A stretch of DNA of 28,440 bases, taken from contig DIHQ01000017.1 in assembly GCA_002420235.1 (NCBI GenBank), forward strand, positions 2,601 to 31,040, read 5' to 3'. This document shows positions 1 to 7,650 of the stretch, in pieces. The position numbers and the translations under genes were made by a program. The stretch comes from Flavobacteriales bacterium UBA5692. Its GTDB lineage: Bacteria > Bacteroidota > Bacteroidia > Flavobacteriales_D > Sanyastnellaceae. Positions within the stretch are counted from its first letter, which is position 1; the number at the start of each line of letters is the position of its first letter. Under the pieces are notes generated by a model, which had not been told where the DNA came from, did no database searches, and saw only the letters and a program-made list of their open reading frames with translations.

Positions 1-724
1 GTCCACACGCAGCAGTTATACCTCCTGTAAGCAATCCTGTAATGGCCACTATTCGCCACCGCATTACCTTCCTGTTTACGCCCATGCTTTGTGCTGTCAA
101 CGGCCCTAAGGTCCATGCATCCAAAGCCAAATGCATCCTACAAAGCACAATCCCCGCAAACAATACTGCAGCGCAAAGCGCAATTGACGTGGTCATGGAG
201 CCATGACCAAAGGTACCCATGCCCCAGAATACAAATTGCTGAAGTGCATCTTGTTTAGCTTCAGATTGAAGCACTGTGATTAAAGCCCCAAACACATAGT
301 TCAGCATCAAACCGAAGATGAGTAAAGAAGTCGCTGTTCTAAAACGATGAGCTACGAACAAAACAAGAGCCAGGACAAATACACTGCCCAACATCGCAGA
401 AACTGCGGTAGCCCACCAACTTGTAGTTAGACCTATGAGTACCAAAAGAGCCACACCGAATCCTGCTCCGGAACTCACCCCCAGTACCGAAGGACCAGCG
501 AGGGGATTGGAAAACCAAGTTTGCAGCACCAGACCGCACAGGCTCAATCCTGCACCGCCGGCAATGGCAGCCAGAACGCGCGGTATTCGCACATGCACTA
601 AAATATCTCTGTGCACAGACTCCAATGGTAAAAACAGAGAAACATCGACAACTCCCCAGATCAAATGACTGAGAATCAATAAGACGAATGCTCCCACTCC
701 GACTAACCATTGCACTGAATTCAT
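1..724 (-). CDS. FecCD/BtuC-family ABC transporter permease (partial, C-terminus off left edge)
   Basis: Inner-membrane permease of an iron-siderophore or corrinoid ABC importer. About 241 residues are present, against roughly 330-350 for the family; the missing part is the C-terminus. The frame is open to the window edge. Translation begins MNSVQWLVGVGAF and is very hydrophobic, with several membrane segments. It contains the family block RIPRVLAAIAGGAGLSLCG (residues about 44-62), followed by FSNPLAGPSVLGVSSGAGFG, which is diagnostic of FecCD permeases. A later stretch reads SMGVNRKVMRW, the usual cytoplasmic-loop region. The ATG overlaps the stop codon of the upstream substrate-binding protein (ATGA at 721-724), so the two are translationally coupled. 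The ATPase is presumably just outside the window. The substrate cannot be read from the sequence. Confidence 0.93.
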   Translation of the reverse strand, partial: MNSVQWLVGVGAFVLLILSHLIWGVVDVSLFLPLESVHRDILVHVRIPRVLAAIAGGAGLSLCGLVLQTWFSNPLAGPSVLGVSSGAGFGVALLVLIGLTTSWWATAVSAMLGSVFVLALVLFVAHRFRTATSLLIFGLMLNYVFGALITVLQSEAKQDALQQFVFWGMGTFGHGSMTTSIALCAAVLFAGIVLCRMHLALDAWTLGPLTAQSMGVNRKVMRWRIVAITGLLTGGITAACG

Positions 725-1869
725 CGGGAAAGCCATTTGAAGCAAGGAGATGGTCCCGTCAGTTCTTCTTCGTTGTAAAGCACATTTCGCAGGTTTCGCA
801 GCATAGCATCAGGGTGCGCCACCCACCATCCAAAATAGTCGCAAGTCATAGAATTGGCAGCAAAAACCCGACCCGACTCGGGAAGGAGTTGGGCGTGATG
901 TGGGTTGGATTCTATCCAGCGGGATAAGGTGAAATTTGCCGTATCGGGTTCATAGACCACCAAACCTAAGGCATCCACTTCGCCACGCATCGCATATAGG
1001 GACTCCAAAGAAAACTGAATATTGCCTGCACGAGCCCCATCTGTTAAAGCATAACGGGCTCCTGCATCCCTCAATAATTGAGCGACAAAGCTTCGTGCAT
1101 TAGGCGCCGACCAAATGCCTTGCTCTACGCTCCCTGTTAACACTACAAGGGAGTCCTCACGTGGAATCCCAAGCTTTCGGGCACTTTCATAGCGTAAGGC
1201 AATTCCATCAAAAACGTCATTCGCTTCAATTAAGGCGCTGTCCCCGACCATCCACGCCAATGCTTTCATCCATTCAGCTCGCCCAAGCGGACTCGGTTCC
1301 TCGTATTCCAAAATTGGTACCACCGGTAAATCATCAGCCCATGTTACTCCATCTAGAGGGTTTCCGAAAGGATAAATGCAGAAAGCGCGAAATGCAGAAA
1401 GCAGAATGGCTTCGTGATTCCATTCGGGGTTTCCTCCGAAATCAAGAACATCATTTTCGGCCATGCGTAGGTTCGCAGCAGCCGAGCGCACATAATCCAA
1501 ATAACCTCCACCTTTCCAGTGTTTCAGAGTGGAATCCCAAGGTTCCATCAGTGCCACATGTGTAGAGCTGAGGGTCGCAAGCCCGGACTGGCTATCATCA
1601 AGCACGATCGCACCCTCACAGGGAAATAGGTCATTAATAAATGCACTAGAATCGCGGTAAACTGCGGACATCACTTCTCCTTTAGATGTTAACACCTCCA
1701 AACAATTACCACGGTTTATCCTACGCCAACGGAATCGCTCCGCATGGTCGGGAAATTCATACACGCTTGATGAGTGAATCCTCTGGGGCTCTGCTTCAGT
1801 ACACCCAGTAGTCATAGCAAACCATGCCAAGGAGCAGACCAGTACAGCAAGGGAATTGACCAAGCGCAT
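721..1869 (-). CDS. BtuF/FecB-type ABC transporter substrate-binding lipoprotein
   Basis: Periplasmic binding protein (382 residues) that would deliver an iron chelate or corrinoid to the FecCD permease encoded directly downstream. The N-terminus is a short hydrophobic signal ending in TTGC, giving a probable lipidated Cys23, though the -3 position is Thr rather than the usual Leu. The central stretch PILEYEEPSPLGRAEWMKAL (about residues 186-205) matches the family pattern in which a glutamate is followed by a PLGRAEW-like motif ahead of the long interdomain helix. The second lobe contains NARSFVAQLLRDAGARYAL, typical of this fold. The protein is somewhat divergent and cysteine-containing. 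The start is supported by a perfect TAnnTTTG box ending 4 bases upstream. It is divergent from the carboxylase gene across a 34-bp spacer. Substrate is undetermined; a vitamin B12 role is possible but unproven. Confidence 0.85.
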   Translation of the reverse strand: MRLVNSLAVLVCSLAWFAMTTGCTEAEPQRIHSSSVYEFPDHAERFRWRRINRGNCLEVLTSKGEVMSAVYRDSSAFINDLFPCEGAIVLDDSQSGLATLSSTHVALMEPWDSTLKHWKGGGYLDYVRSAAANLRMAENDVLDFGGNPEWNHEAILLSAFRAFCIYPFGNPLDGVTWADDLPVVPILEYEEPSPLGRAEWMKALAWMVGDSALIEANDVFDGIALRYESARKLGIPREDSLVVLTGSVEQGIWSAPNARSFVAQLLRDAGARYALTDGARAGNIQFSLESLYAMRGEVDALGLVVYEPDTANFTLSRWIESNPHHAQLLPESGRVFAANSMTCDYFGWWVAHPDAMLRNLRNVLYNEEELTGPSPCFKWLSR

Positions 1870-1873
1870 ACGA

Positions 1874-1881
1874 CAAAGGTA
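1874..1881 (-). promoter_or_regulatory. -7 promoter box (TACCTTTG) of the ABC-transporter operon
   Basis: The minus strand reads TACCTTTG, an exact match to the Bacteroidota -7 consensus TAnnTTTG. Its last base lies 4 nt before the ATG of the substrate-binding protein, so transcription would begin at or within a base or two of the start codon. I found no convincing -33 TTTG at the usual spacing. Confidence 0.55.
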
Positions 1882-1891
1882 CCTATCCCAT

Positions 1892-1899
1892 TAACTTTA
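1892..1899 (+). promoter_or_regulatory. -7-like box (TAACTTTA) of the acyl-CoA carboxylase gene
   Basis: TAACTTTA followed by CC lies 4 nt before the ATG at 1904. It differs from TAnnTTTG only in the last base. The same TAnnTTTACC string occurs before the starts at 12593 and 25513. It supports the ATG at 1904 over the in-frame ATG at 1916. Confidence 0.5.
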
Positions 1900-1903
1900 C
1901 CTT

Positions 1904-3547
1904 ATGCCCACTTCAATGAAAGACAAGCAACTTCAAGCCAATCGCAATGCCGACGCTATGCGACTCGCCTGGTCCACCATTCGCAATGAAATCGAAAAGG
2001 CAGCACTTGGTGGTGGGCGCCAGCGAATTGAAAAAGAACACACCAAAGGCAAATTAACCGCCCGCGAGCGGCTCGAGCGCCTATTCGATCGGGGATCAAC
2101 TCCTCTTGAAATCGGGGCTTTAGCTGGGGCAGGCATGTACGACAAGGAAGGCGGCTGTCCGGGTGGTGGGGTTGTCGTGCAATTAGGTCAGGTCGAGGGT
2201 CGACTAATCATCGCAGTCGCCAATGACGCCACTGTTAAAGCTGGCGCATGGTTTCCGATTACAGGTAAGAAGAACTTGCGGGCACAAGAAATCGCCATGG
2301 AGAACCGCATTCCCATCGTTTACCTCGTGGACAGCGCGGGTGTTTACTTACCGATGCAAAATGAAATTTTTCCGGATAAAGAACACTTTGGCAGGATTTT
2401 TAGAAATAATGCGCGGATGAGCTCCATGGGCATCCCTCAGATTGCTGCTGTCATGGGTTCGTGCGTGGCCGGTGGGGCTTATTTACCCATCATGAGCGAC
2501 GAAACCTTGATTGTTCGGGGAACGGGCTCAATTTTCCTGGCGGGAAGTTACCTTGTTAAAGCAGCAATAGGCGAAGACGTTGACAACGAAACACTCGGTG
2601 GAGCAGAAACGCATGGAAGCATAAGCGGCATAGCGGATTACGTGTGCTCAGACGACGAAGATGCCCTGAAGAAGATTCGCCGAATAATCAGCCACTTGCA
2701 AGCACCCTCGGAAACCGCAGGATTCGCGCGGAACATTGCAATCGACCCTGATGGACCAGGCATTTGTACCGTTTTGCCATCCGAACGAGCTCAGTCGTAC
2801 GAGATGCGTGACTTGATTTCAGCCTTAGTGGACGCTGAAAGCTTTACTGAATACAAAAAAAACTACGGCAAAACAATTGTTGCCGGATACGCCAAAATTG
2901 ACGGTTGGAGCGTAGGGTTGGTTGCCAATCAACGGCAACTCGTCAAATCCAAGAAAGATGGCATGCAGTTTGGCGGCGTCATCTACTCTGACAGTGCAGA
3001 CAAAGCTGCTCGATTTGTCATGAACTGTAATCAAAAGGGCGTACCCTTGGTTTTTTTGCAAGACGTTACCGGATTCATGGTTGGCTCTCGAAGTGAACAC
3101 GGCGGTATCATTAAAGCGGGTGCCAAAATGGTCAACGCCGTCGCCAATTCAACAGTACCCAAATTTACAGTGATCGTTGGCAACAGCTACGGAGCTGGGA
3201 ATTACGCAATGTGCGGCAAAGCCTACGACCCGCGCCTTATCGTTGCATGGCCGACGGCAAAAATTGCGGTCATGGGCGGTGAACAGGCCGCAAAGGTTCT
3301 TCAGCAGATTGAAGTAGCCCGAATGAAAAAAAGCTCTGTGAAACCTAATCAAGCCGATCAAGAAGCTTTACATCGAGCAATTGCCGAAGACTATGAAGAA
3401 CAAACTTCACCAATCTACGCTGCAGCAAGGCTCTGGGTGGATGCCGTCATTGATCCCGAGGAAACGCGTCACTGGATTAGTACCGGTATTGACGCCGCAA
3501 ATCACGCATCATTGGCAACCTTCAACACGGGCGTTATTCAGACATGA
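1904..3547 (+). CDS. Acyl-CoA carboxylase beta subunit (carboxyltransferase), methylcrotonyl-CoA type
   Basis: Carboxyltransferase subunit of a biotin-dependent acyl-CoA carboxylase: it moves CO2 from carboxybiotin to an acyl-CoA. The 547-residue length matches the MCC-beta family (about 535-560). Motifs in order: KGKLTARERLERLFDRGS (48-65), then ANDATVKAGAWFPITGKKNL, LRAQEIAMENRIPIVYLVDS, GVYLPMQNEIFPDKEHFGRI and VMGSCVAGGAYLPIMSDE in the N-terminal crotonase-like domain. The C-terminal domain has FLQDVTGFMVGSRSEHGGII and VGNSYGAGNYAMCGKAYDP, the acyl-CoA binding and oxyanion glycines. The YLPMQ..FPD..HFGR block resembles 3-methylcrotonyl-CoA carboxylase (leucine breakdown) more than propionyl-CoA carboxylase. 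No alpha (biotin) subunit is encoded nearby. It ends 1 nt from the convergent HEAT-repeat gene. Confidence 0.93.
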   Translation: MPTSMKDKQLQANRNADAMRLAWSTIRNEIEKAALGGGRQRIEKEHTKGKLTARERLERLFDRGSTPLEIGALAGAGMYDKEGGCPGGGVVVQLGQVEGRLIIAVANDATVKAGAWFPITGKKNLRAQEIAMENRIPIVYLVDSAGVYLPMQNEIFPDKEHFGRIFRNNARMSSMGIPQIAAVMGSCVAGGAYLPIMSDETLIVRGTGSIFLAGSYLVKAAIGEDVDNETLGGAETHGSISGIADYVCSDDEDALKKIRRIISHLQAPSETAGFARNIAIDPDGPGICTVLPSERAQSYEMRDLISALVDAESFTEYKKNYGKTIVAGYAKIDGWSVGLVANQRQLVKSKKDGMQFGGVIYSDSADKAARFVMNCNQKGVPLVFLQDVTGFMVGSRSEHGGIIKAGAKMVNAVANSTVPKFTVIVGNSYGAGNYAMCGKAYDPRLIVAWPTAKIAVMGGEQAAKVLQQIEVARMKKSSVKPNQADQEALHRAIAEDYEEQTSPIYAAARLWVDAVIDPEETRHWISTGIDAANHASLATFNTGVIQT

Positions 3548-3548
3548 T

Positions 3549-4058
3549 TTACTGAGCACGTTCCAACCGCTGCAGTGCCTGCAACATCGACTTAAATAAT
3601 TCGAGTCGTGCATCATCATTTGTAGTGTCTTCTATTGCTCCTCGCACTGCGAGCAAAGCATCCAAAAGCGCTTGCTCGTCTAGCACCTGTTCCAACTCTT
3701 CAATCCACGTTAAGGCCTCCACCGCACAGCGAAAGTCACCTTCCACCGCACATGTCACGACCAAACGAAGATCATCTTCCATTTGAAAACCGCAACTCCA
3801 CAAAAAACTAATTATATCGGCTTGCTGCTCTTGAAATGCAGGATCATCTAAAGCATCCGATAAAACGGCGGCAGCATCGGAAATCTTCAACGCTCCGAGC
3901 ATGCCAGCGATTTCTGCGCGGATATCTTCTTCAGGTCGATCGCGGAAGGCCTCCAATAAGGGTCGTACCCATTCCAGGGTACCACGCTCACGTGCCTGTT
4001 TGAGTGTATCAAGTACGACTTCACGCCTCGAAGAAAAAAGACCTTCAATATCCCTCAT
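3549..4058 (-). CDS. HEAT-repeat protein of unknown function
   Basis: A 169-residue, acidic, all-helical soluble protein without signal peptide or membrane segment. Helix pairs of HEAT type are visible: WVRPLLEAFRDRPEEDIRAE, then IAGMLGALKISDAAAVLSDA, followed by ALDDPAFQEQQADIISFLW and CAVEGDFRCAVEALTWIEEL. Such proteins are usually protein-protein interaction modules. The gene follows the Nudix gene on the same strand with a 14-nt spacer that itself contains a perfect TAnnTTTG box, so it may have its own promoter. It converges on the carboxylase gene with a single base between the two stop codons and no visible terminator. No specific function can be assigned. Confidence 0.8.
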   Translation of the reverse strand: MRDIEGLFSSRREVVLDTLKQARERGTLEWVRPLLEAFRDRPEEDIRAEIAGMLGALKISDAAAVLSDALDDPAFQEQQADIISFLWSCGFQMEDDLRLVVTCAVEGDFRCAVEALTWIEELEQVLDEQALLDALLAVRGAIEDTTNDDARLELFKSMLQALQRLERAQ

Positions 4059-4062
4059 GCAG

Positions 4063-4070
4063 CAAAATTA
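4063..4070 (-). promoter_or_regulatory. -7 promoter box (TAATTTTG) of the HEAT-repeat gene
   Basis: The minus strand reads TAATTTTG, exact to TAnnTTTG, ending 4 nt before the ATG. The whole element sits in the 14-nt spacer after the Nudix stop codon. This suggests an internal promoter giving a leaderless transcript. Confidence 0.5.
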
Positions 4071-4072
4071 CG

Positions 4073-4726
4073 TCACGCTCCTTCCACCGCTTCCTTCCAA
4101 GCGAGTACAAATTCAGTCAATATAATTGCGGTCGCTCCCCAAATTGTCTCCCCATTCCAGAAATAAGCAGGCAACGAAACGATGACCCCTGACTTCACTT
4201 CAATAGGACGTGAATGCAAGGAATCGGGTGCAAAAAACGATGCTATAGGAATAATCAGCACCGAGTCAACCTCTTGTGCATGAACCTTCCACTGCGGCTC
4301 ACGGTCCAAAACCGCCACAAAAACCTTTACAACGAAGCGACTCGGCGGAATGAATCGCTCGGAAAGGCCTTCAACCACGAATGATTGCCTTAAGTCCACA
4401 CCCATTTCTTCCTCAAATTCACGCATAGCTGTATCTTTTCGATCAGCGTCTCCAGGCTCCACTTCGCCACCAGGAATGGAAATTTGACCGCTGTGAACTC
4501 CTGCATACTCGGTGCGCTTCATCAAAGCAATATGCCACTTTCCTTTGATAGGAAATACGGGCAAAGCAACAGATGCGTGTCGTAATCTTATTCCTTGTGT
4601 CTCAGCATCATCCGGCGTCGGGCGCTTGAAAGGCATCAATTCATCGGCCTGCTCGCTGAAAACTCTGCCGTGCTGAAGAAACGCCTTGCGAAGGGCAGAT
4701 GCGATATGATGTGCCGATGAATGCAT
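4073..4726 (-). CDS. Nudix hydrolase, CoA pyrophosphatase type
   Basis: Predicted to cleave coenzyme A or acyl-CoA into 4'-phosphopantetheine derivatives and 3',5'-ADP. 217 residues from the chosen start. The Nudix box is complete: GGEVEPGDADRKDTAMREF followed by EEEMGV, including the REFEEE metal-binding glutamates. Directly upstream lies ALMKRTEYAGVHSGQISIPG, matching the CoA-specific NuCoA signature (LLTxRSxxLRxHxGQxxFPGG). Two longer in-frame starts exist (4750 and 4807); 4807 would run into the divergent aat gene. I prefer 4726 because a near-consensus -7 box ends 4 nt before it, the same spacing seen at other genes here, and because homologous sequence begins only after that point. Cytosolic. 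Confidence 0.9.
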   Translation of the reverse strand: MHSSAHHIASALRKAFLQHGRVFSEQADELMPFKRPTPDDAETQGIRLRHASVALPVFPIKGKWHIALMKRTEYAGVHSGQISIPGGEVEPGDADRKDTAMREFEEEMGVDLRQSFVVEGLSERFIPPSRFVVKVFVAVLDREPQWKVHAQEVDSVLIIPIASFFAPDSLHSRPIEVKSGVIVSLPAYFWNGETIWGATAIILTEFVLAWKEAVEGA

Positions 4727-4730
4727 GCAA

Positions 4731-4738
4731 CAAAAGTC
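4731..4738 (-). promoter_or_regulatory. -7-like box (GACTTTTG) of the Nudix gene
   Basis: The minus strand reads GACTTTTG, one mismatch from TAnnTTTG, ending 4 nt before the ATG at 4726. Its position agrees with the other near-leaderless boxes in the window and helps choose between three candidate starts. Confidence 0.35.
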
Positions 4739-4801
4739 AGGCTTTTCCATTTTGCCCCTACATTGAACCCGAACTCGGTTATTGCGGTTCAATTCATCAC
4801 C

Positions 4802-5497
4802 ATGCATAACGCTCCAAAAGTCACGTTGCTTGACGATACCCTAGCCTTTCCTCCTGTGGAAGAAGCATGGGAAGGACTCTTAGCCATTGGAGGAGATCTT
4901 TCAGAGGCACGATTGATCGCGGCATACGAGCATGGCGTGTTCCCCTGGTACGGCGAAAATGACCCCATACTGTGGTGGGCTCCAGAAAAACGCTCGGTTT
5001 TGTTTTTGGAGAACCTGCACATCGCCAAGAGCATGCGCAGCGTTCTGAATCGAAACCAATTTGAATTGCGCATCGATACGGCATTTGACCAAGTCATTCA
5101 AACTTGCGCAGATGTACGAAGCCATAAGGAAGGTACGTGGATATCGAAAGACATAATTAAGGCCTACATACGTCTTCACGAAATCGGCTTGGCCCATTCT
5201 TTTGAGGCATGGCTTGGGGAGAAATTGGTTGGTGGACTATATGGTGTATCAATCGGCCGCATGTTTTTTGGAGAAAGTATGTTCTCGATCGAGAGCAATG
5301 CTTCGAAGTTTTGTTTCATTCAACTAGTTCAATGGGCTGAGTCAAATGCATACGGACCCATTGATTGTCAAATTAGTAACTCCCACCTCACCTCAATGGG
5401 AGCTACAATTATTCCAAGAGAGGAGTATTCCAAAATTCTTCGAACCTACTTAAGTGCGGGCAAGACCCGGAGGGGAATGTGGACAATTCACAAGTAA
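4802..5497 (+). CDS. aat: Leucyl/phenylalanyl-tRNA--protein transferase
   Basis: Cytosolic N-end-rule enzyme that adds Leu or Phe from charged tRNA to proteins with N-terminal Lys/Arg, marking them for ClpS/ClpAP. The 231-residue length is normal. Family blocks in order: PPVEEAWEGLLAIGGDLS (16-33), YEHGVFPWYGENDPILWWAP (41-60), GTWISKDIIKAYIRLHEIG, then AHSFEAWLGEKLVGGLYGVS and MFFGESMFSIESNASKF, followed by the C-terminal IDCQISNSHLTSMGATIIPR. The longer in-frame ATG at 4721 adds 27 residues unlike the family and would overlap the Nudix gene, so the start at 4802 is preferred. The gene is divergent from the Nudix gene and monocistronic as far as the window shows. Confidence 0.96.
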   Translation: MHNAPKVTLLDDTLAFPPVEEAWEGLLAIGGDLSEARLIAAYEHGVFPWYGENDPILWWAPEKRSVLFLENLHIAKSMRSVLNRNQFELRIDTAFDQVIQTCADVRSHKEGTWISKDIIKAYIRLHEIGLAHSFEAWLGEKLVGGLYGVSIGRMFFGESMFSIESNASKFCFIQLVQWAESNAYGPIDCQISNSHLTSMGATIIPREEYSKILRTYLSAGKTRRGMWTIHK

Positions 5498-5545
5498 TTC
5501 ACAGAAATTCCAAAGACGTTAACAATTCGTTCATATTTCTTTGGA

Positions 5546-5595
5546 TTTGCTCTTCGCTTTGCTCGCGTGGTCATCTAATTTGTGCTTCGCTATGC
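5546..5595 (+). repeat. Imperfect direct repeat in the spacer after aat
   Basis: The 162-nt spacer after aat holds two similar 17-mers at 5546-5562 and 5579-5595 (14 of 17 bases identical; shared core CTTCGCT). They are offset by 33 nt. Nothing else is recognisable in this spacer: no hairpin with a T run and no TAnnTTTG box near the next start. It could be a regulatory site or chance. Confidence 0.3.
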
Positions 5596-5659
5596 GTTAC
5601 AAACGTATGGCTAACCAAGTAATAAAATCGCCACCCTAACCATCACCAAACCAATCGCA

Positions 5660-5929
5660 ATGGACAAGTATGATTACATGATTCTCGACATCATTCAAAC
5701 CTACAAGCAAGAGCAACAGGCGCACATTCGACTGACCGTGCTTGAGCGAAACTTTTGGAAGCGCATTGAAGCTGATACCGACCTAAGTGTAGGACAAGCC
5801 CGAATCGGTGAGCGCATAACGAATTTGTATCTCGATGGAATGCTCCAAAACAAAAACGGCTACACACTCACAAAAAAAGGCCGAGAGCAATTAGCACTTG
5901 CTCCCTGGAAGCAGAACGAATTGGTTTAA
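5660..5929 (+). CDS. Small winged-helix-like protein of unknown function
   Basis: An 89-residue soluble protein starting MDKYDYMILDIIQTYKQEQQ. The order of elements (N-terminal helices, a central helix QARIGERITNLYLDGMLQ, then NKNGYTLTKKGREQLAL) resembles a winged-helix DNA-binding fold, where the GYTLTKKG segment would form the wing. This is a fold impression, not a family match. Codon use looks like real coding sequence, and the gene is followed within 25 nt by a strong bidirectional terminator. It has no ligand-binding or dimerisation domain beyond the small fold. The neighbouring small gene converges on it. Function not known. Confidence 0.7.
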   Translation: MDKYDYMILDIIQTYKQEQQAHIRLTVLERNFWKRIEADTDLSVGQARIGERITNLYLDGMLQNKNGYTLTKKGREQLALAPWKQNELV

Positions 5930-5950
5930 CAGCAAGTGTTGTTTAAGAAG

Positions 5951-5978
5951 AAAAAGGCCGGACATCCGGTCTTTTTTT
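5951..5978. terminator. Bidirectional intrinsic terminator
   Basis: An inverted repeat with stem GGCCGG and CCGGTC around an ACAT loop (one G-T pair) is extended by an A run on the left and a T run of seven on the right. It would end transcription of the 89-residue gene on the plus strand, and on the minus strand that of the 47-residue gene, as both strands show a T tract after the stem. Confidence 0.88.
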
Positions 5979-5996
5979 ATTGGCTACATCAACTCA

Positions 5997-6140
5997 TTAC
6001 TCCTCGAGCACCTCTAAATTTGGGTACTTCTCCTTCCAAAACGCAAGTTTTTCCTCGTCACGCACAGTGATGACCGTTCGGCGATCCAACCGCACTTTTA
6101 TATTGGGTTGTAGTTCCTTTGCTCGCTTTTTTCGGGCCAT
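5997..6140 (-). CDS. Small basic protein (47 residues), unknown
   Basis: A short open frame reading MARKKRAKELQPNIKVRLD and then RRTVITVRDEEKLAFWKEKY, ending NLEVLEE. The N-terminus is strongly basic (ARKKRAK), the C-terminus acidic. The composition and lack of rare codons favour a genuine small protein, and the stop is followed by the shared bidirectional terminator at 5951-5978. A box with one mismatch to TAnnTTTA lies 5 nt before the ATG. The basic tail could bind RNA or DNA, but no family is recognised. The overlapping plus-strand frame over the same bases has a composition that does not look like protein. Confidence 0.62.
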   Translation of the reverse strand: MARKKRAKELQPNIKVRLDRRTVITVRDEEKLAFWKEKYPNLEVLEE

Positions 6141-6145
6141 GATGC

Positions 6146-6153
6146 TAAAAATT
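6146..6153 (-). promoter_or_regulatory. Possible -7 box (AATTTTTA) of the 47-residue gene
   Basis: Minus strand AATTTTTA, one mismatch to TAnnTTTA, ends 5 nt before the ATG. The rest of the spacer between this gene and the sugar transporter (6154-6293) is AT-rich, and I see no other feature in it. Confidence 0.25.
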
Positions 6154-6293
6154 CTCAATTACGATGGAAGACAATTCCATATATGTATACGAAAGAACAC
6201 AGAATTTTACCAAAAAGTTGCCTTTGTGCATAAAGAATGGCCGAGTGTTAAGGAATTTTACGAAAACCCAGCAATTAAATCGCTCTTTGCGTC

Positions 6294-7610
6294 TCAAACC
6301 GCTGATTTGGCCGCACTGCGAGCAAAAAATTGTATGTACAAATAACATAAAATCGGCAGAACAAGAGCTACTGCAAAACCAAATCCATCTGCCAACGCCC
6401 CGACGGTTGGAGGTATGAATGCACCACCGACAATTGCCGTGCACAGTATACCGCTTCCCAGCGGTTTCAAATCTCCGAGCTCACCAATTCCCAGCGTGAA
6501 GATGGTTGGGAACATGATGCTGTTGAATAACCCAACTGCGATCAGCGCCAATATGGCAATAATACCTGACGATGCAATGCTTAGGACGATTAAAGAAGCC
6601 GCTCCTACAGCGACAATAGCGAGCAATCGGCTCGGCGGGATTTTCTGCATCAGAACCGAACCGATAAATCGCCCGACCATCGCACCGCCCCAATAAAAAG
6701 TTAGCAATGCACCAATTAACCCTTTCGCATCCATTCCAGCCACTGTTTTACCACTTATGCTCGCGGCTACATTAGCCAGCGAAGCTAACCAAGGTGTCTC
6801 CCGAATGATACCATCCACTCCCAATTCCAAGCCGTAGCCTACCATGTAGGAACCAATCGCCACCTCAGCACCCACGTAAACAAAAATTGCTGCCGCACCA
6901 AGACGTAAGGTTCGATTGGACCATACCTGCGCCATACCTTTCGTCATTCGACCTCCAAGTATTCGCGGAAGCTTACTTAGACCAATTAACACTGCAAGAA
7001 TCAAGAACCCCAGCGCCAAGAATACGAACGGACCCTGCACTGCAGCGGCTTCACCTAACCGGTATGCTTCCAAATCGGTCGGACTTAATGCCGTTTGTTC
7101 ATCCGCCGTAAGGATTTGATCACCCAGCAAAAAGCTCGCGGCCACTATGGGAGCAATTGTTGTTCCCAATGAGTTGAAAGCTTGCGCTAAATTTAGCCGA
7201 CTCGAGGCATTCTCTGGAGCTCCAAGTACCGAGATGTACGGGTTCGCCGCTACCTGAAGGATTGTTATGCCTCCTGCTACAACGAAGAGTGCAAGCAGAA
7301 ACAATGCATAGACCCGAGTCTCCGCAGCAGGATAAAACAGCAAGCAACCCAATCCGGCCAAGCCCAGTCCAACAAGGATACCCTTCTTATATCCGATGCG
7401 CTCAATCAAATTCCCGCCAGGAATACTCAAAATCCCATAAGCAGCAAACCAAGCAAATTGGACAAGTCCCGCTTGCAATAGATTAAGTTCAAAAACGTCT
7501 TTCAACCGAGGGACAAAGGCATCCACCATAACAGTGATAAAGCCCCACATGAAAAACAGCGTGGTCACAACCATAAAAGGTCCACGGAATGAGGAAGGGT
7601 TTGATTTCAT
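6294..7610 (-). CDS. Sugar MFS transporter, FucP/NagP (FHS) family
   Basis: Inner-membrane sugar:proton symporter of the fucose-galactose-glucose-N-acetylglucosamine group, 438 residues with about 12 membrane segments. The start MKSNPSSFRGPFMVVTTLFF leads into FMWGFITVMVDAFVPRLKDV (about 20-39), which is the classic FucP N-terminal signature. ITILQVAANPYISVLGAPE (about 115-133) is the family's conserved ANPY block, followed by SRLNLAQAFNSLGTTIAP. The FTLGIGELGDLKPLGSGI stretch lies near the C-terminus. The exact sugar is not readable; GlcNAc, glucose and fucose are all possible. A TTTG lies 5 nt before the ATG but without the TA half of the box. The downstream side shows no clear terminator. 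Confidence 0.93.
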   Translation of the reverse strand: MKSNPSSFRGPFMVVTTLFFMWGFITVMVDAFVPRLKDVFELNLLQAGLVQFAWFAAYGILSIPGGNLIERIGYKKGILVGLGLAGLGCLLFYPAAETRVYALFLLALFVVAGGITILQVAANPYISVLGAPENASSRLNLAQAFNSLGTTIAPIVAASFLLGDQILTADEQTALSPTDLEAYRLGEAAAVQGPFVFLALGFLILAVLIGLSKLPRILGGRMTKGMAQVWSNRTLRLGAAAIFVYVGAEVAIGSYMVGYGLELGVDGIIRETPWLASLANVAASISGKTVAGMDAKGLIGALLTFYWGGAMVGRFIGSVLMQKIPPSRLLAIVAVGAASLIVLSIASSGIIAILALIAVGLFNSIMFPTIFTLGIGELGDLKPLGSGILCTAIVGGAFIPPTVGALADGFGFAVALVLPILCYLYIQFFARSAAKSAV

Positions 7611-7650
7611 GGAGACAAATAACGGGTAATATCCCCGGGATTGGTGCCAT

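Noticed and set aside
339..710. Minus-strand frame of 123 codons
   Set aside because: Lies in the wrong frame over the FecCD permease, whose motifs are clear in the frame starting at 724.
4721..4801. Upstream in-frame ATG for aat adding 27 residues
   Set aside because: The extra residues do not resemble the family and would overlap the Nudix start; the conserved N-terminus begins at 4802.
5498..5659. tRNA or small RNA in the spacer after aat
   Set aside because: No cloverleaf, no T-arm consensus and no strong hairpin; only an imperfect 17-bp direct repeat is seen.
5980..6345. Plus-strand open frame of 121 codons over the 47-residue gene and the end of the sugar transporter
   Set aside because: It starts inside the terminator T run, is Ser/Phe-rich in its first half where the opposite strand encodes a plausible protein, and its end is antisense to the conserved MFS transporter. 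Part of the middle looks protein-like, but there is no supporting promoter or family.
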